A stretch of DNA of 64,000 bases, taken from assembly GCA_023443455.1 (NCBI GenBank), contig JAEZUE010000037.1:124001-188000 (forward strand). Reading direction: 5' to 3'. Made by a program: the position numbers and the translations under genes. The notes beneath the pieces were generated by a model. The model was not told where the DNA came from, searched no databases, and saw only the letters and a list, made by a program, of their open reading frames with translations. Positions 8,242 through 17,409 of the stretch are shown here, one piece after another; positions within the stretch are counted from its first letter, which is position 1, and every line of letters begins with the position of its first letter. Source of the DNA: Verrucomicrobiota bacterium. GTDB lineage: Bacteria > Verrucomicrobiota > Verrucomicrobiia > Opitutales > Opitutaceae.

Positions 8242-9075
8242 TCACGCCAACCACGGAAACTTCCGGGCGTCGGGCTTGCGCTTCTCGCGCTGGGCGCGGT
8301 GGAACTCCTTCGCCTCGTCGGTCATGTAGTAGAGCATGGTCGCGTTGCCGGCCAGTTCCTGGATGCCCTGCTGGCCGTCGACATCGCAGTTGAACGCCGC
8401 CTTCAGGCAGCGGATCGCGATCGGGCTCTTCTCGAGGATCTCCTCGGCCCATTTCACCCCCTCGGCCTCCAGCTCCGCCACGGGCACAACCGTGTTGACC
8501 AGGCCCATCTCGAGCGCCTGCTGCGCATCGTACTGACGGCAAAGATACCAAATCTCGCGGGCCTTCTTCTGGCCGACGATGCGGGCGAGGTAGCTCGATC
8601 CGAAACCGCCGTCGAAGCTGCCCATCGCCGGGCCCACCTGGCCGAAGATGCCGTTGTCGGCGGCGATCGTCAGATCGCACACCAGATGCAGCACATGGCC
8701 GCCGCCGATCGCGTAGCCGGCGACGAGCGCGATCACGACCTTCGGCATCGAGCGGATGAGCTTCTGCAGGTCGAGCACGTTGAGCCGCGGCACGCCGTCC
8801 TCGCCGATGTAGCCGGCATGCCCGCGCACGCTCTGGTCGCCGCCGGCGCAGAACGCGTACTTGCCGTCCGTATGCGGCCCCGCCCCGGTGAGCAGCACGA
8901 CCCCCACCTGCTGGTCCTCCCGCGCATCGAGGAACGCGTCGTAGAGCTCGAACACGGTCTTCGGGCGGAACGCGTTGCGCTTCTGCGGGCGGTTGATCGT
9001 GATCTTCGCGATACCACCGCACTTGTGATAGAGGATGTCCTCGTAGGACTTGCAGGGCTGCCACTGGGTCGACAT
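8242..9075 (-). CDS. menB: 1,4-dihydroxy-2-naphthoyl-CoA synthase
   Basis: 277 residues, crotonase fold; it closes the naphthoquinone ring of o-succinylbenzoyl-CoA in menaquinone synthesis. MenB-specific features are [18 protein letters not shown] (oxyanion-hole loop, residues about 75-95), the [18 protein letters not shown] block and [20 protein letters not shown], where generic enoyl-CoA hydratases differ. The C-terminus ([15 protein letters not shown]) contributes to the active site across subunits in this family. The ATG at 9075 gives the usual length. No other men gene is adjacent. The organism evidently makes menaquinone. Confidence 0.95.
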   Translation of the reverse strand: MSTQWQPCKSYEDILYHKCGGIAKITINRPQKRNAFRPKTVFELYDAFLDAREDQQVGVVLLTGAGPHTDGKYAFCAGGDQSVRGHAGYIGEDGVPRLNVLDLQKLIRSMPKVVIALVAGYAIGGGHVLHLVCDLTIAADNGIFGQVGPAMGSFDGGFGSSYLARIVGQKKAREIWYLCRQYDAQQALEMGLVNTVVPVAELEAEGVKWAEEILEKSPIAIRCLKAAFNCDVDGQQGIQELAGNATMLYYMTDEAKEFHRAQREKRKPDARKFPWLA

Positions 9076-9173
9076 GCGCGCGACGTTAGGACCCGGCAGG
9101 CCGTTGCCAAGCCCGCTCCCGCCGCGGAAACATCTTGGCCCGGACCGCGCCGTCCCCACACTGCGCGCTCCGG

Positions 9174-11063
9174 ATGAGCCAACCCTCCGAAGCCAGTTCC
9201 GCCTCCGCCACCCGTACCGCCCTCACCTTGGGCGCCCTCGGCGTGGTCTTCGGCGACATCGGCACCAGCCCGCTCTACACCATCCGCGAGTGCCTGCAGC
9301 ACCTGCCCGAGAGCGACCGCGCCACCGGAGTGCTCGGGCTTCTCTCCCTGGTCTTCTGGTCGCTCACGCTGGTGGTGAGCTTCAAATACGTCTCCTTCAT
9401 CACCCGGGCGGACAACCGCGGCGAGGGCGGCATCTTCGCGCTGCTCGCCCTGCAGCGCACCGACAACTCCCCGATGCGGAAGATGACCGTCGGGATCTTC
9501 ATCATCCTCACCGGCGCGGCATTGTTGTACGGCGAGGGCCTGATCACCCCCGCCATCTCGGTGCTCGCGGCCGCCGAGGGTTTTCGCACGGTCGCGCCCG
9601 GCATCACACGGTTCATCCCGTTGATCGCGTGCGTGATTCTCGCCGGCCTGTTCTGGGTCCAGCACAAGGGCACGCACGTGATCGGCCGCGCCTTTGGTCC
9701 CGTCATTCTGGTCTGGTTTGCCGTGCTCGGTGGGCTGGGAATCTGGCACATCGTCCAGAACCCGTCGGTGTTGTGGGCGCTCAATCCCCTCTACGGGGTT
9801 CGCCTCGTCACGAGCACCCCAAACCTGCCCATCGCGGCGCTGCTCGGCTCGGTCGTGCTGGCATTCACCGGCGTCGAGGCACTCTACGCCGACATGGGCC
9901 ACTTCGGGCGCAAGGCCATCGCCCGCGCCTGGTACTGGGTCGTGCTCCCCGGCCTTGTCCTCAATTACTTCGGACAGGGCGCCCACGCCCTGCGCTATCC
10001 CGAGGACATCGCCAACCCGTTCTTCGTGCTCGCCCCGGCCGGCCCCGCCCGCTTCGGCCTGGTGCTGCTCTCCATCGCCGCCACGATCATCGCCAGCCAG
10101 GCGCTCATCTCCGGCACCTTCTCGCTGACCCGCCAGGCGATCCAGCTCGGGTTCTTCCCGCGCCTCGATGTGCGCCACACCAGCGCCGAGATCGAGGGCC
10201 AGATCTTTCTCCCCCTGGTCAACCGCATGCTCGCCGTCGGCGCCATCGCCACCGTGCTCGGCTTCGGTTCCTCGGAGGCGCTGGCCGGCGCCTACGGCAT
10301 CGCCGTCACCGGTGCGATGACGATGACCACCATCGCGTTCTACTTCGTCGCACGTCGCCGCTGGAAATGGTCGGTGCTTGGCGCCGGCTCCCTCTGTGCC
10401 CTCTTCCTCGTGGTCGACCTGACCTTCTTCCTGGCCAATGTGCCGAAGGTGCCCCACGGCGGCTGGTTGCCGTTGGCGATCGGGCTCGGGCTCCTCCTGC
10501 TCATGCATGTCTGGAAGCGCGGTCGCGAGGTGATCTACGACCAGGTCTACGGTCGCGGCCTCGAGAACATCGAGGCGCCGTCGCTGCTCGCCGGCAACGA
10601 GGTCCATCGCGTGCCGGGCACCGCCATCTTCATGGCCTCTTCGGCCAAGGGCACCCCGCTGGCCCTGCTCCACCACCTCAAATCCAACCGCTGCGTACAG
10701 AAGACTGTCGTGCTTCTGAGCATCTCGGCCGAACCCGAACCGCACGTCGCCGATGCGGAGCGGCTCACCATCGGCGAGCTCGGCCAAGGCGTCTGGCGCG
10801 CAGTCGGCCGCTACGGCTACATGGAATCGCCCGATGTCGCCAACCTCGTGGACCGGATCCGAGCCTGCGGGGTCAAGGTCGAGCCGATGAGCACGACCTT
10901 CTATTTCAACCGCGAGATGATCCTGACCGGCGGCAAGACCCCGCTGTGGGAGTGGCAGAAATCCACCTACGCCTTCCTCAGCCGCAACGCCCGCTCCGCC
11001 AAGGACTACCTCAACATCCCCGCCAACCAGATCATCGAGATCGGCATGCCGATCCAGCTCTGA
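9174..11063 (+). CDS. kup: Kup family potassium uptake protein
   Basis: 629 residues of the KUP/HAK/KT family of inner-membrane K+/H+ symporters. The first helix carries the signature [17 protein letters not shown]; about twelve hydrophobic segments fill residues 15-430, followed by a cytoplasmic domain of some 180 residues (from about [13 protein letters not shown]). Other family motifs are [20 protein letters not shown] and [15 protein letters not shown]. The ATG at 9174 lies 98 bp from the divergent menB start. The TGA stop is followed directly by a family-B repeat. Confidence 0.96.
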   Translation: MSQPSEASSASATRTALTLGALGVVFGDIGTSPLYTIRECLQHLPESDRATGVLGLLSLVFWSLTLVVSFKYVSFITRADNRGEGGIFALLALQRTDNSPMRKMTVGIFIILTGAALLYGEGLITPAISVLAAAEGFRTVAPGITRFIPLIACVILAGLFWVQHKGTHVIGRAFGPVILVWFAVLGGLGIWHIVQNPSVLWALNPLYGVRLVTSTPNLPIAALLGSVVLAFTGVEALYADMGHFGRKAIARAWYWVVLPGLVLNYFGQGAHALRYPEDIANPFFVLAPAGPARFGLVLLSIAATIIASQALISGTFSLTRQAIQLGFFPRLDVRHTSAEIEGQIFLPLVNRMLAVGAIATVLGFGSSEALAGAYGIAVTGAMTMTTIAFYFVARRRWKWSVLGAGSLCALFLVVDLTFFLANVPKVPHGGWLPLAIGLGLLLLMHVWKRGREVIYDQVYGRGLENIEAPSLLAGNEVHRVPGTAIFMASSAKGTPLALLHHLKSNRCVQKTVVLLSISAEPEPHVADAERLTIGELGQGVWRAVGRYGYMESPDVANLVDRIRACGVKVEPMSTTFYFNREMILTGGKTPLWEWQKSTYAFLSRNARSAKDYLNIPANQIIEIGMPIQL

Positions 11064-11064
11064 G

Positions 11065-11215
11065 CCAAGCATTCGGTCGAGGGACGAGGGACGAGCGTCG
11101 AGGGACCGAGCACAGAGGAGATCGAGCGAGGCACTCGTGATGGAAGCTCGCCACCGCCGGTTTGACGCTCGTCCCTCGACGCTCGCCTCTCGACCGCATC
11201 ATCACGGCTGAGCGG
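11065..11215. repeat. Family-B dispersed repeat, copy 3
   Basis: About 150 bp, from GCCAAGCATTCGGTCGAGGG next to the kup stop to GACCGCATCATCACGGCTGA. The halves CGAGGGACGAGGGACGAGCG and CGCTCGTCCCTCGACGCTCG are inverted repeats flanking AGATCGAGCGAGGCACTCGTG. The 277 bp from here to the modBC stop contain nothing else recognisable. Confidence 0.88.
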
Positions 11216-11492
11216 TAGCACTGTCGTTCGCCGGCAGCGCCGGGCCTTGTGTCCGTGCCGGTTCGAAGGCCGACGGCGCGTCGGCAGGAGGCGGCCCTCC
11301 ACCGCCTTCGGAGGAGACCTCACCCGAGCGACCGACGTTGCCGATCGCAGCGTCACGGCTGTCCGGAATCCCCCATTCCTGGATACGCGCACTCCACCCC
11401 GGCCCACCAACGCACGCTCGGTGGCGGGCGAGAATCGCTGGTGGACGGCCGGTAGTTGGCGAAGCGTCGCGCTCGGTCCAACTCCAGGCAGC

Positions 11493-13364
11493 TCAACGTG
11501 CCATCAGGTGCACATTGGGGGCCTTGACCGCGGCGAACACGACCGCGCCGGGCGCGAGTTCGAACTCCGCCGCGGCTTGGCGCGTCAGACGCACGACCAG
11601 CGGAAAGCCGCAATCCAACTCCACGCGCATCAAAGCGCCCTCGTCGATCAACGCCGTCACCCGGCCGCGCCAGCAGTTGCGCGCGCTCGTCCGTCCCGCT
11701 CCGCCCTCGCGCACCAGCATCACATCCTCCGCCCGGATGCTCACCAGCACCGACTCGGTGCCCGCGGGCAACCGGTCGGCGAAACCGAACAGCCGCAGGC
11801 CGTTGACCTGCACCGCCGCCATCGCCCCCTCCCCGCCCAGCATCCGCCCGGGCAGCACCGTCTCCACACCGACGATGCGCGCCACCGCATCGTTCGCGGG
11901 CCGGCGGAACACCTCCGCCACGGGCCCGTGCTGCAGCACACGGCCGTCCTCGATCACGACCAGTTCGTCGCAGAGCGCCAACACCTCCTCGCGCGAGTGG
12001 CTGATCAGGAGCATCGGAATCCCGAGCTCGTCGCGGACCCGCCGCAGGTACGGCAGAATCGCCGCCTTGCGCGCGGCATCGAGCGCGGCGAGCGGTTCGT
12101 CGAGCACCAGCAGACGCGGCGCCGACACCAGCGCCCGGGCGAGTGCCACACGTTGCCGCTCGCCGCCCGAGAGCCCGGCCACCGGCCGCGGCAACAACTC
12201 CGCGATGCCCAGCAGGCGCGCGATCTGGTGGCGGCGCCGCTCCCGCCCCGCCACCGGCGCTCGACGCTCCGCAAACCGCAGGTTGCCCAGCACGCTCAGA
12301 TGCGGAAACAACGCCCCCTCCTGGGGCACAAAACCGATGCGCCGCCGCTCGGTCGGCACCGCCACCCACCGCCCGACATCGGCCAGCACCGACTCGCCCA
12401 GCACCACCCGTCCGGCCGACGGTCGCCGCAATCCGACTACGATCTCGGCGAGGGTCGACTTGCCCGAGCCGGACACCCCGAAGAGTCCCGTCACCCGCCC
12501 AGAAAACCGCGCGGAGACTTCGAGCGAGAATCCGCCTGGCGCCGCCCAGCACACCCCGTCCAAGACGAGAGCAACCGGCGGCGCCACGTCGGGCACTCCG
12601 TCAGAACACCCCCGCATCGACTCGGCCAGCCCACCCGAATCCTCCGGCCCGCTCGCCCCGACACCGGGAGCGGGCGGGCTGAATTCGCGCCCGGCCACCC
12701 GCCCCGCCTTCCGTCGCAGCAACCACTCGCTCAGCGCCAGGGCACCGAAGGCGAGCGCGACCGACACACCGAGAAGGGAATACGCCGCCGGGTCGTTGCC
12801 CAGCTGCACCTCGTGGTAGATGCCGAGCGCGAGCGTGATCGTCTCGCCCGGGATCATGCCCGCGATCATCACCGTGGCCCCGAACTCCCCGAGCGCGCGC
12901 GCAAACGCCAGCACCGTGCCCGCCGCGAGCCCGCGCCGGGCCAGCGGCAGCGACACCGCGAAGAACGTCCGCCACGCACCGGCGCCGAGCGAGCGCGCCA
13001 CCTGCTCCAACCGCTCCGGCACCTCCTCGAACGCGACCCGGGCCGAGCGCACCAGCAGGGGCAACGACATCGCCGCCGTCGCCAGCACAACTGCCTTCCA
13101 CGTGAAGACGATCTCCATGCCGAAAATATGGGTACACAACCAGCCGAGCGGGCCGTGTTTCCCGAACAATTTCAGCAGGATCAAGCCCGTCGCCACCGGC
13201 GGGATCACCAACGGCAGGGCCACCAACGTCTCGACCAGCACCTTGCCCGGCCAGCGACGCCGCGCCAGCAGCCAGCCCAGCGCCACCCCGGCGGGCAGGA
13301 TCGACAACGTGGCGAGCAGCGCGACGCCGAGGGTGAACAAGGTGATCTGGAGCAAGGACCCCAC
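11493..13364 (-). CDS. modBC: Molybdate ABC transporter, permease-ATPase fusion
   Basis: 623 residues joining ModB and ModC. Residues 1-215 are the permease, with about five to six hydrophobic segments and the loop EFGATVMIAGMIPGET that contacts the ATPase. A Pro/Gly-rich linker spans about 215-265. The ATPase follows with Walker A GVSGSGKST, signature LSGGERQRVALARAL, Walker B LLVLDEPLAALD and an H-loop His (LISHS). The last 65 residues form a Mop-type oxyanion-binding domain (SARNCWRGRVTALIDEGALM). The start is GTG, three bases after the modA stop. The complete importer is thus ModA plus one fused polypeptide. Confidence 0.93.
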   Translation of the reverse strand: MGSLLQITLFTLGVALLATLSILPAGVALGWLLARRRWPGKVLVETLVALPLVIPPVATGLILLKLFGKHGPLGWLCTHIFGMEIVFTWKAVVLATAAMSLPLLVRSARVAFEEVPERLEQVARSLGAGAWRTFFAVSLPLARRGLAAGTVLAFARALGEFGATVMIAGMIPGETITLALGIYHEVQLGNDPAAYSLLGVSVALAFGALALSEWLLRRKAGRVAGREFSPPAPGVGASGPEDSGGLAESMRGCSDGVPDVAPPVALVLDGVCWAAPGGFSLEVSARFSGRVTGLFGVSGSGKSTLAEIVVGLRRPSAGRVVLGESVLADVGRWVAVPTERRRIGFVPQEGALFPHLSVLGNLRFAERRAPVAGRERRRHQIARLLGIAELLPRPVAGLSGGERQRVALARALVSAPRLLVLDEPLAALDAARKAAILPYLRRVRDELGIPMLLISHSREEVLALCDELVVIEDGRVLQHGPVAEVFRRPANDAVARIVGVETVLPGRMLGGEGAMAAVQVNGLRLFGFADRLPAGTESVLVSIRAEDVMLVREGGAGRTSARNCWRGRVTALIDEGALMRVELDCGFPLVVRLTRQAAAEFELAPGAVVFAAVKAPNVHLMAR

Positions 13365-13367
13365 GGC

Positions 13368-14120
13368 TCAATCTGCCGGCAGAAAACCGTACTTGGCAAA
13401 CACCGCCTGCGCCCCGGGCGTCGCGAGGAAGGCGACGAAACGCGCCGCCGCCGCGGGCTCCTTCGCCTCGCGCAACACCGCCGCCGGGTACGTGATGCCC
13501 GGCCCCTCGGCCAATGGGACCGCGATGACGATGCGCACCTTCTTCGAGATCAGCGCATCCGTGCGGTAGACGAACCCCACGTCGACGTTGCCCGACTCCA
13601 CCGCGGCCAACACAGCGCGCACGTTGTTGAGGGGTACACACTTTTCGATCACCCCGGCCCACAACCCCATTTTCTGGAGATGCGCCTTCGTGTACGTGCC
13701 CACCGGCACGGTCGCGGGCTCGCCGATCGCGATGCGCTTCACGGCGGAGTTTGCCAGGTCCGCGAGGGCCGCGACCGGCAGCTCCTCATCGTCCGGCACG
13801 ATGGCGACCAGTTGGTTGGCCAGAAACGTGCGCCGGGTGCCCGACGCCAACAGCCCGGCCTGCTCGAGCTGATCGACGCGCAGCTCGTCGGCCGAGAGGA
13901 TCACATCGGCCGGCGCGCCTGACTGGATTTGCCGGGCGAGCGCACCCGAGGAGCCGAGATTGAAACGCACCGTGTCACCCGTGGCCTTGGCGTGGAGCGG
14001 AGCCAACTCCTTGAGCGAATCCGAGAGGCTGGCCGCCGCGAAGACGGTCACCTCGGCCGCGGAGGCAGGCCCCGCGAGCAACACAACCGCCGCAAGGAGA
14101 AGAATGGATACTGATTTCAT
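13368..14120 (-). CDS. modA: Molybdate-binding periplasmic protein
   Basis: 250 residues. Signal peptide MKSVSILLLAAVVLLAGPASAA; the mature protein opens EVTVFAAASLSDSLKELAP, the ModA signature that binds the oxyanion. Further ligand segments are FNLGSSGALARQIQSGAPAD and GEPATVPVGTYTKAHLQKMG. It delivers molybdate (or tungstate) to the fused ModBC encoded three bases downstream. The ATG at 14120 begins the signal peptide. The 194-bp gap upstream separates it from the ATPase gene and could carry its own promoter; it includes the palindrome AAGATCGATCTT near 14178. No molybdenum-cofactor riboswitch fold was found by eye. Confidence 0.94.
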   Translation of the reverse strand: MKSVSILLLAAVVLLAGPASAAEVTVFAAASLSDSLKELAPLHAKATGDTVRFNLGSSGALARQIQSGAPADVILSADELRVDQLEQAGLLASGTRRTFLANQLVAIVPDDEELPVAALADLANSAVKRIAIGEPATVPVGTYTKAHLQKMGLWAGVIEKCVPLNNVRAVLAAVESGNVDVGFVYRTDALISKKVRIVIAVPLAEGPGITYPAAVLREAKEPAAAARFVAFLATPGAQAVFAKYGFLPAD

Positions 14121-14314
14121 CGGATCATTCGGAGCAGGGAAAGCCGGTGCCATTTCCGGGGAGAATCGAGGCCATCCTCAAGATCGATCTTCCCCATCGC
14201 CGGCTCCATGGAAGGACCGATCTTCGGCCCGCCGCGATTGGCGCGAGTCGAGCGAGGCAGCCGAGGTGCTCGCGTCCGGTCGGAATCGCAACCGATCTGC
14301 GGGCGTTAGCGGCT

Positions 14315-15493
14315 TCATTTTAGCGCCTCCCCCACCAGTTGCTCCCACGGCTCATCGAGCCGCTCGCCATGGCGGATTCGCTCGCGCAATCGGGCCAGCC
14401 GACGGTCGAGCGAGGCGAGGCGTTCACGGTTCGCCGCCTCCTGCGGCGACGGCTCGATCACCTGCTGCACCGCGCCGTGACGGATCACCAGTCGCCGCGC
14501 GCCCGAGAGTGCGAGCAGCGGGTCGTGCGTCGAAAGCAGCACGATCTTCCCCTGATCGACGAAGAACTCCAAAGCGCGGGTACGGTCGACGCCGGCGTTC
14601 TCGATCTCGTCGATGAGCACCACCGGCTTGGGGCTGAGAAACGCCGCATCGGCGATCATCAGCGCGCGCGACTGACCGCCGCTGAGCTGTGTGAGCGCCG
14701 TCTCCGGGCCGAACGGCTCGCCGGCCATGCTGATCGCGGCGTCGAGCACGCGTTGCATCGCCACCTCCGGCGCCGCCAGCGCGCGGCTTTCCGCGTGCAT
14801 CTGGAGAAATTCCGCCACGGGCAGATCCATGACAAAGTTCATGTTCTGCGTGATCTGCGCGACGATCCGGCCCTCGCCAGTGAACCGCGACTCGGCCGGC
14901 GGCGGTTGGCCGTCAATCAGCACGGTGCGCCCCGTCGGCGTATCACCTTGCGCGAGGCACTCGATGTCGCCGAGGAAACGGCTCTTGCCCGCGCCCGTCG
15001 GGCCGACGAGGCAAACGACGTCGCCCGGTCGGAAGATCAGGTCGAACTGCTCCGGGTTGCCGCTCTTGTCACGCCCGTGGCGGATCTCGAGCGTGCGCAG
15101 TGTCGCGCCCTCGCCCATCGCCGCGTGCGCGCCGAGGAAGGCCGCGAGTCCATCGACGAGCCGTTCGTAGTCCCAGCCGCTCTCGGCCCGGAAATCCCAC
15201 GACTGCGCCTCCCACCACGCCCGCAGCGTGCGGTGCGCGGCGCGTGAGGGCAGCTTGTTGAGCAGCAGAAATTCGTCGCAACGCGGATCGGCGAAAGCGG
15301 GTTCCGAATTGGTCTCCGCATGTAGGAGCCTGCTTGCAGGCGATCCTTCCGTCCCCTGTAGGAGCCTGCTTGCAGGCGATCCTTCCGCCCCCTGTAGGAG
15401 CCTGCTTGCAGGCGATCCGCCGCCATCCGGCGATTCACGCCCAGAATCGCGTGCGAGCACGCTCCTCCCTCCAGCAGCAATAGCCTCAGACAT
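14315..15493 (-). CDS. Orphan ABC-type ATPase of unknown role in a metal cluster
   Basis: 392 residues with no membrane segment. Residues 10-60 are encoded by three tandem 36-bp units, each containing one REP-A (peptide unit GSPASRLLQGTE), plus one degraded copy. Residues about 75-160 form an unrecognised N-terminal domain. An ABC ATPase core follows: Walker A VGPTGAGKSRFLG, Q-loop in VAQITQNMNF, signature LSGGQSRALMIA, Walker B PVVLIDEIENAGVDRT, H-loop LLSTHDPLL. The C-terminus is charged and helical. The start overlaps the GTPase gene's stop by 8 bp, so translation is coupled. It looks like a cytosolic ABC-fold machine partner of that GTPase rather than a transporter subunit; the function is unknown. 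Confidence 0.75.
   Translation of the reverse strand: MSEAIAAGGRSVLARDSGRESPDGGGSPASRLLQGAEGSPASRLLQGTEGSPASRLLHAETNSEPAFADPRCDEFLLLNKLPSRAAHRTLRAWWEAQSWDFRAESGWDYERLVDGLAAFLGAHAAMGEGATLRTLEIRHGRDKSGNPEQFDLIFRPGDVVCLVGPTGAGKSRFLGDIECLAQGDTPTGRTVLIDGQPPPAESRFTGEGRIVAQITQNMNFVMDLPVAEFLQMHAESRALAAPEVAMQRVLDAAISMAGEPFGPETALTQLSGGQSRALMIADAAFLSPKPVVLIDEIENAGVDRTRALEFFVDQGKIVLLSTHDPLLALSGARRLVIRHGAVQQVIEPSPQEAANRERLASLDRRLARLRERIRHGERLDEPWEQLVGEALK
15322..15416. repeat. Three REP-A copies in tandem inside a coding sequence
   Basis: Identical 23-bp REP-A units start at 15322, 15358 and 15394, exactly 36 bp (12 codons) apart, all in the same orientation and in frame with the ATPase gene. A degenerate inverted copy lies at about 15444-15468. 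The spacers are also nearly identical (CCTTCCGTCCCCT, CCTTCCGCCCCCT), so the unit duplicated in tandem after insertion. Confidence 0.93.
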
Positions 15494-16187
15494 GGTTCGC
15501 CTCCTCGATCTGGATCTTGCGCACGGTGCCGTGCTGGTGCTCCTCGCCGATCTGCGTCTCGCCGAGGCAGTACGAACACACCGCCGCCGGCACGGAGAAG
15601 CGCAGCTTGCCGTCGGTGAGCGGCGCGTTGTCGGGCGCGGCGTCGAGCAACCGGCTGACCTCCCACGAGCCATGGCCGGTGATGCCGTTGACGAAGAGCA
15701 GGCGCGCCTTGGCGTTCACCTGCCGTACCCGGAACGCGAACACCTCGCGCTCGGCCTGGCTGACGATGTCGCCCTTGGTCACGAGCACGACGTCGGCCGT
15801 CTTGAGCATCGGGCCGATCTTGCGCGGCGTGTGCACGCCGGCGAGATGGTCGAGCACGCACACGGCGAGGTGGCCGCGGATGTGCGGGGCGCAGCGATTG
15901 CACAGGCCCGCACTCTCGCTCACGAGCAGATCGAGCTCCTGCCGCCGGCCCCAGGCCGCACAGTCCTCGATGTTGGTGATGAAGTAGTGGTCGGGACAGA
16001 AGTTGCCCGAGAGCCCCGTGATGCAGGGAATGCCCGCCGCGCGGAACCGCTCGGCATCCTGGCTGGCGAGGCAGTCGAACTTCACCACCCCCACCTTGCG
16101 GCCCGCCTGCTGCAGGTGCGCGAGGGCCTTGAGGATGACCGCAGTTTTCCCCGACGAGGGCGGGCCGGCAACAGTGACGAGTTTCAT
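15486..16187 (-). CDS. HypB/UreG-like GTP-binding protein
   Basis: 233 residues. The P-loop VAGPPSSGKTAVI lies at residues 6-18; switch and base-recognition elements follow (VVKFDCLAS, ADVVLVTKGD in the NKxD position). Two cysteine pairs stand out, SAGLCNRCAPH near residue 98 and AAVCSYCLGE near 213, with a final HQHG; these could bind metal. HypB, UreG and CobW relatives use GTP to load nickel, cobalt or zinc into enzymes. Here the neighbours point to metal or oxyanion uptake instead, so a metallochaperone or insertion GTPase for the cluster's cargo is the working idea. The start at 16187 places the P-loop at the N-terminus; longer frames run through REP repeats. Confidence 0.8.
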   Translation of the reverse strand: MKLVTVAGPPSSGKTAVILKALAHLQQAGRKVGVVKFDCLASQDAERFRAAGIPCITGLSGNFCPDHYFITNIEDCAAWGRRQELDLLVSESAGLCNRCAPHIRGHLAVCVLDHLAGVHTPRKIGPMLKTADVVLVTKGDIVSQAEREVFAFRVRQVNAKARLLFVNGITGHGSWEVSRLLDAAPDNAPLTDGKLRFSVPAAVCSYCLGETQIGEEHQHGTVRKIQIEEANHV

Positions 16188-16216
16188 GGGACGCGAAGGC
16201 TTCGGGGGCTGGAGGT

Positions 16217-16289
16217 GGGCGCCTGCTTGCAGGCGATTCGACAGCCTTTGGTTCGCCGAGCACGGATCGCCTGCAAGCAGGCTCCTACA
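16217..16289. repeat. REP-A pair, inverted
   Basis: A REP-A unit lacking its first bases at 16217-16238 and a full inverted copy at 16266-16288, filling most of the 124-bp gap between the GTPase and the binding-protein-like gene. The pair could act as a transcription attenuator or mRNA-stabilising hairpin within the operon. Confidence 0.88.
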
Positions 16290-16311
16290 GTCGGAGTGTC
16301 GATCGCCATTT

Positions 16312-17346
16312 TCATCGGGTGGACTCGTAACCGCGCACAAACGCGGCGTTGTTGGCGGTCTTGAGCGCCTCGAGATCGTGGGTACGGACAAAGTCCCAGC
16401 CGACCCAGCGGAGCTTGCCCGGCGCCGGCGGGGAGTCGGCCCGGGCCGGGACGAAGCCGACCTTGGCGAGATGGGCGCCCCACTCCGCCCCGCAGAGATA
16501 GTCGAGGGCCGGCTGCGCGGCCGGGCCGGCATCCGCTTTCCGGAACAGATAGAGCGGATTCATATACGCGCCCTCCTCGGGCCAGATGATGCGCGTGGCC
16601 TGTTTGTGCGGGCAGCTCTTGGCGAAGAAGTTGGGCAGGAGGTAGAGCGCGGCGCCCTTCGGGTTCGCGGAGCCCGCCATCTTCGCCATCTCGGCCGGGT
16701 GGAAAAAGTCGCCCACGTTGGCGCCGAGCGCCGCAAGACCAGCCTCGCCGTGGTCTTTGCCGATACCGTACACGAGCGACTCGTGAATGTCGCCCTGTTC
16801 GCCGCTGACGATCACGTCGTGACGAAAACGCGGGTGGAAGACGTCGGCCCAGGTGCGCGGGATCGGTCGATCGCCGAGTCGATTCAGGTCGACGAGCACC
16901 ACCTCCGGCACGGCGCCGTAGATGTGAAACTGGCCCTGCGGGTCGACCAATCCGGCGTCGAGGAACTCCGGCCGCACCGCGCCCGCTTCGACCGGGCCGA
17001 AAACGCCCGTGTCGAACCAACGTTTGAGGAACTCGGGCCGGTTGTAGTCGCCGAAGCCCGTCTCGGAAATCAGACCCGGCAGCGCCGCGGCATCGGTTGT
17101 CTGCCAGAGCTCATCGTAGGGATTGGGCGAGTGACAGCCGGCCGGCATGAACCACGCCGGGGCCTCGCCCCCTCGCGCCGCGATCGCCCGGAAGTGGCGG
17201 TGCAGGCGCCCTTTCAATTCGTTGCGCAGCGGGCACGGCGCGTAGCCGAGGAAATCGAGCCGGCGGCGCTGGTTGGTCTCGGTTTCAGGAAAAACCGGAT
17301 CGTCGTTCAGGAGATCGGGGGAATCGGAAAGGTTCGAAGCATTCAT
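16312..17346 (-). CDS. Cytoplasmic ABC substrate-binding-protein-like protein
   Basis: 344 residues with the general fold signature of Fe3+-type extracellular binding proteins but no signal peptide or lipobox, so it appears to be cytosolic. Characteristic blocks are LDFLGYAPCPLRNELKGRLH, the Cys-containing MPAGCHSPNPYDELW, a central YGAVPEVVLVDLNRLGDRPI hinge-like segment and MNPLYLFRKAD near the end. Similar signal-less binding-protein homologues occur, as I recall, in anaerobes next to SAM methyltransferases and TrmO/FmdE genes; their function has not been described to my knowledge. An in-frame GTG at 17376 is an alternative start. Neither start has a clear Shine-Dalgarno sequence. Confidence 0.7.
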   Translation of the reverse strand: MNASNLSDSPDLLNDDPVFPETETNQRRRLDFLGYAPCPLRNELKGRLHRHFRAIAARGGEAPAWFMPAGCHSPNPYDELWQTTDAAALPGLISETGFGDYNRPEFLKRWFDTGVFGPVEAGAVRPEFLDAGLVDPQGQFHIYGAVPEVVLVDLNRLGDRPIPRTWADVFHPRFRHDVIVSGEQGDIHESLVYGIGKDHGEAGLAALGANVGDFFHPAEMAKMAGSANPKGAALYLLPNFFAKSCPHKQATRIIWPEEGAYMNPLYLFRKADAGPAAQPALDYLCGAEWGAHLAKVGFVPARADSPPAPGKLRWVGWDFVRTHDLEALKTANNAAFVRGYESTR

Positions 17347-17409
17347 GGACTGGGAAACGGAGGTAGCTGGAAACACGCCAACAGAGGTTGGAAGAAAGGG
17401 GGACGCGCC

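Noticed and set aside
8733..11072. 779-codon minus-strand frame opposite kup and menB
   Set aside because: It is antisense to two clearly conserved genes and consists of Gly/Arg/Ala/Glu-rich sequence typical of high-GC shadow frames.
11247..13922. 891-codon plus-strand frame opposite modBC and modA
   Set aside because: Antisense shadow of the molybdate transporter; low-complexity Arg/His/Gln sequence.
14121..14314. Molybdenum-cofactor riboswitch upstream of modA
   Set aside because: The gap has short dyads (AAGATCGATCTT) but none of the conserved Moco-RNA architecture could be recognised by eye.
15313..15420. Three evenly spaced direct repeats that look like a tiny CRISPR array
   Set aside because: The repeat is a REP palindrome, the 'spacers' are 13 bp and nearly identical, the whole lies in a coding frame, and there are no cas genes.
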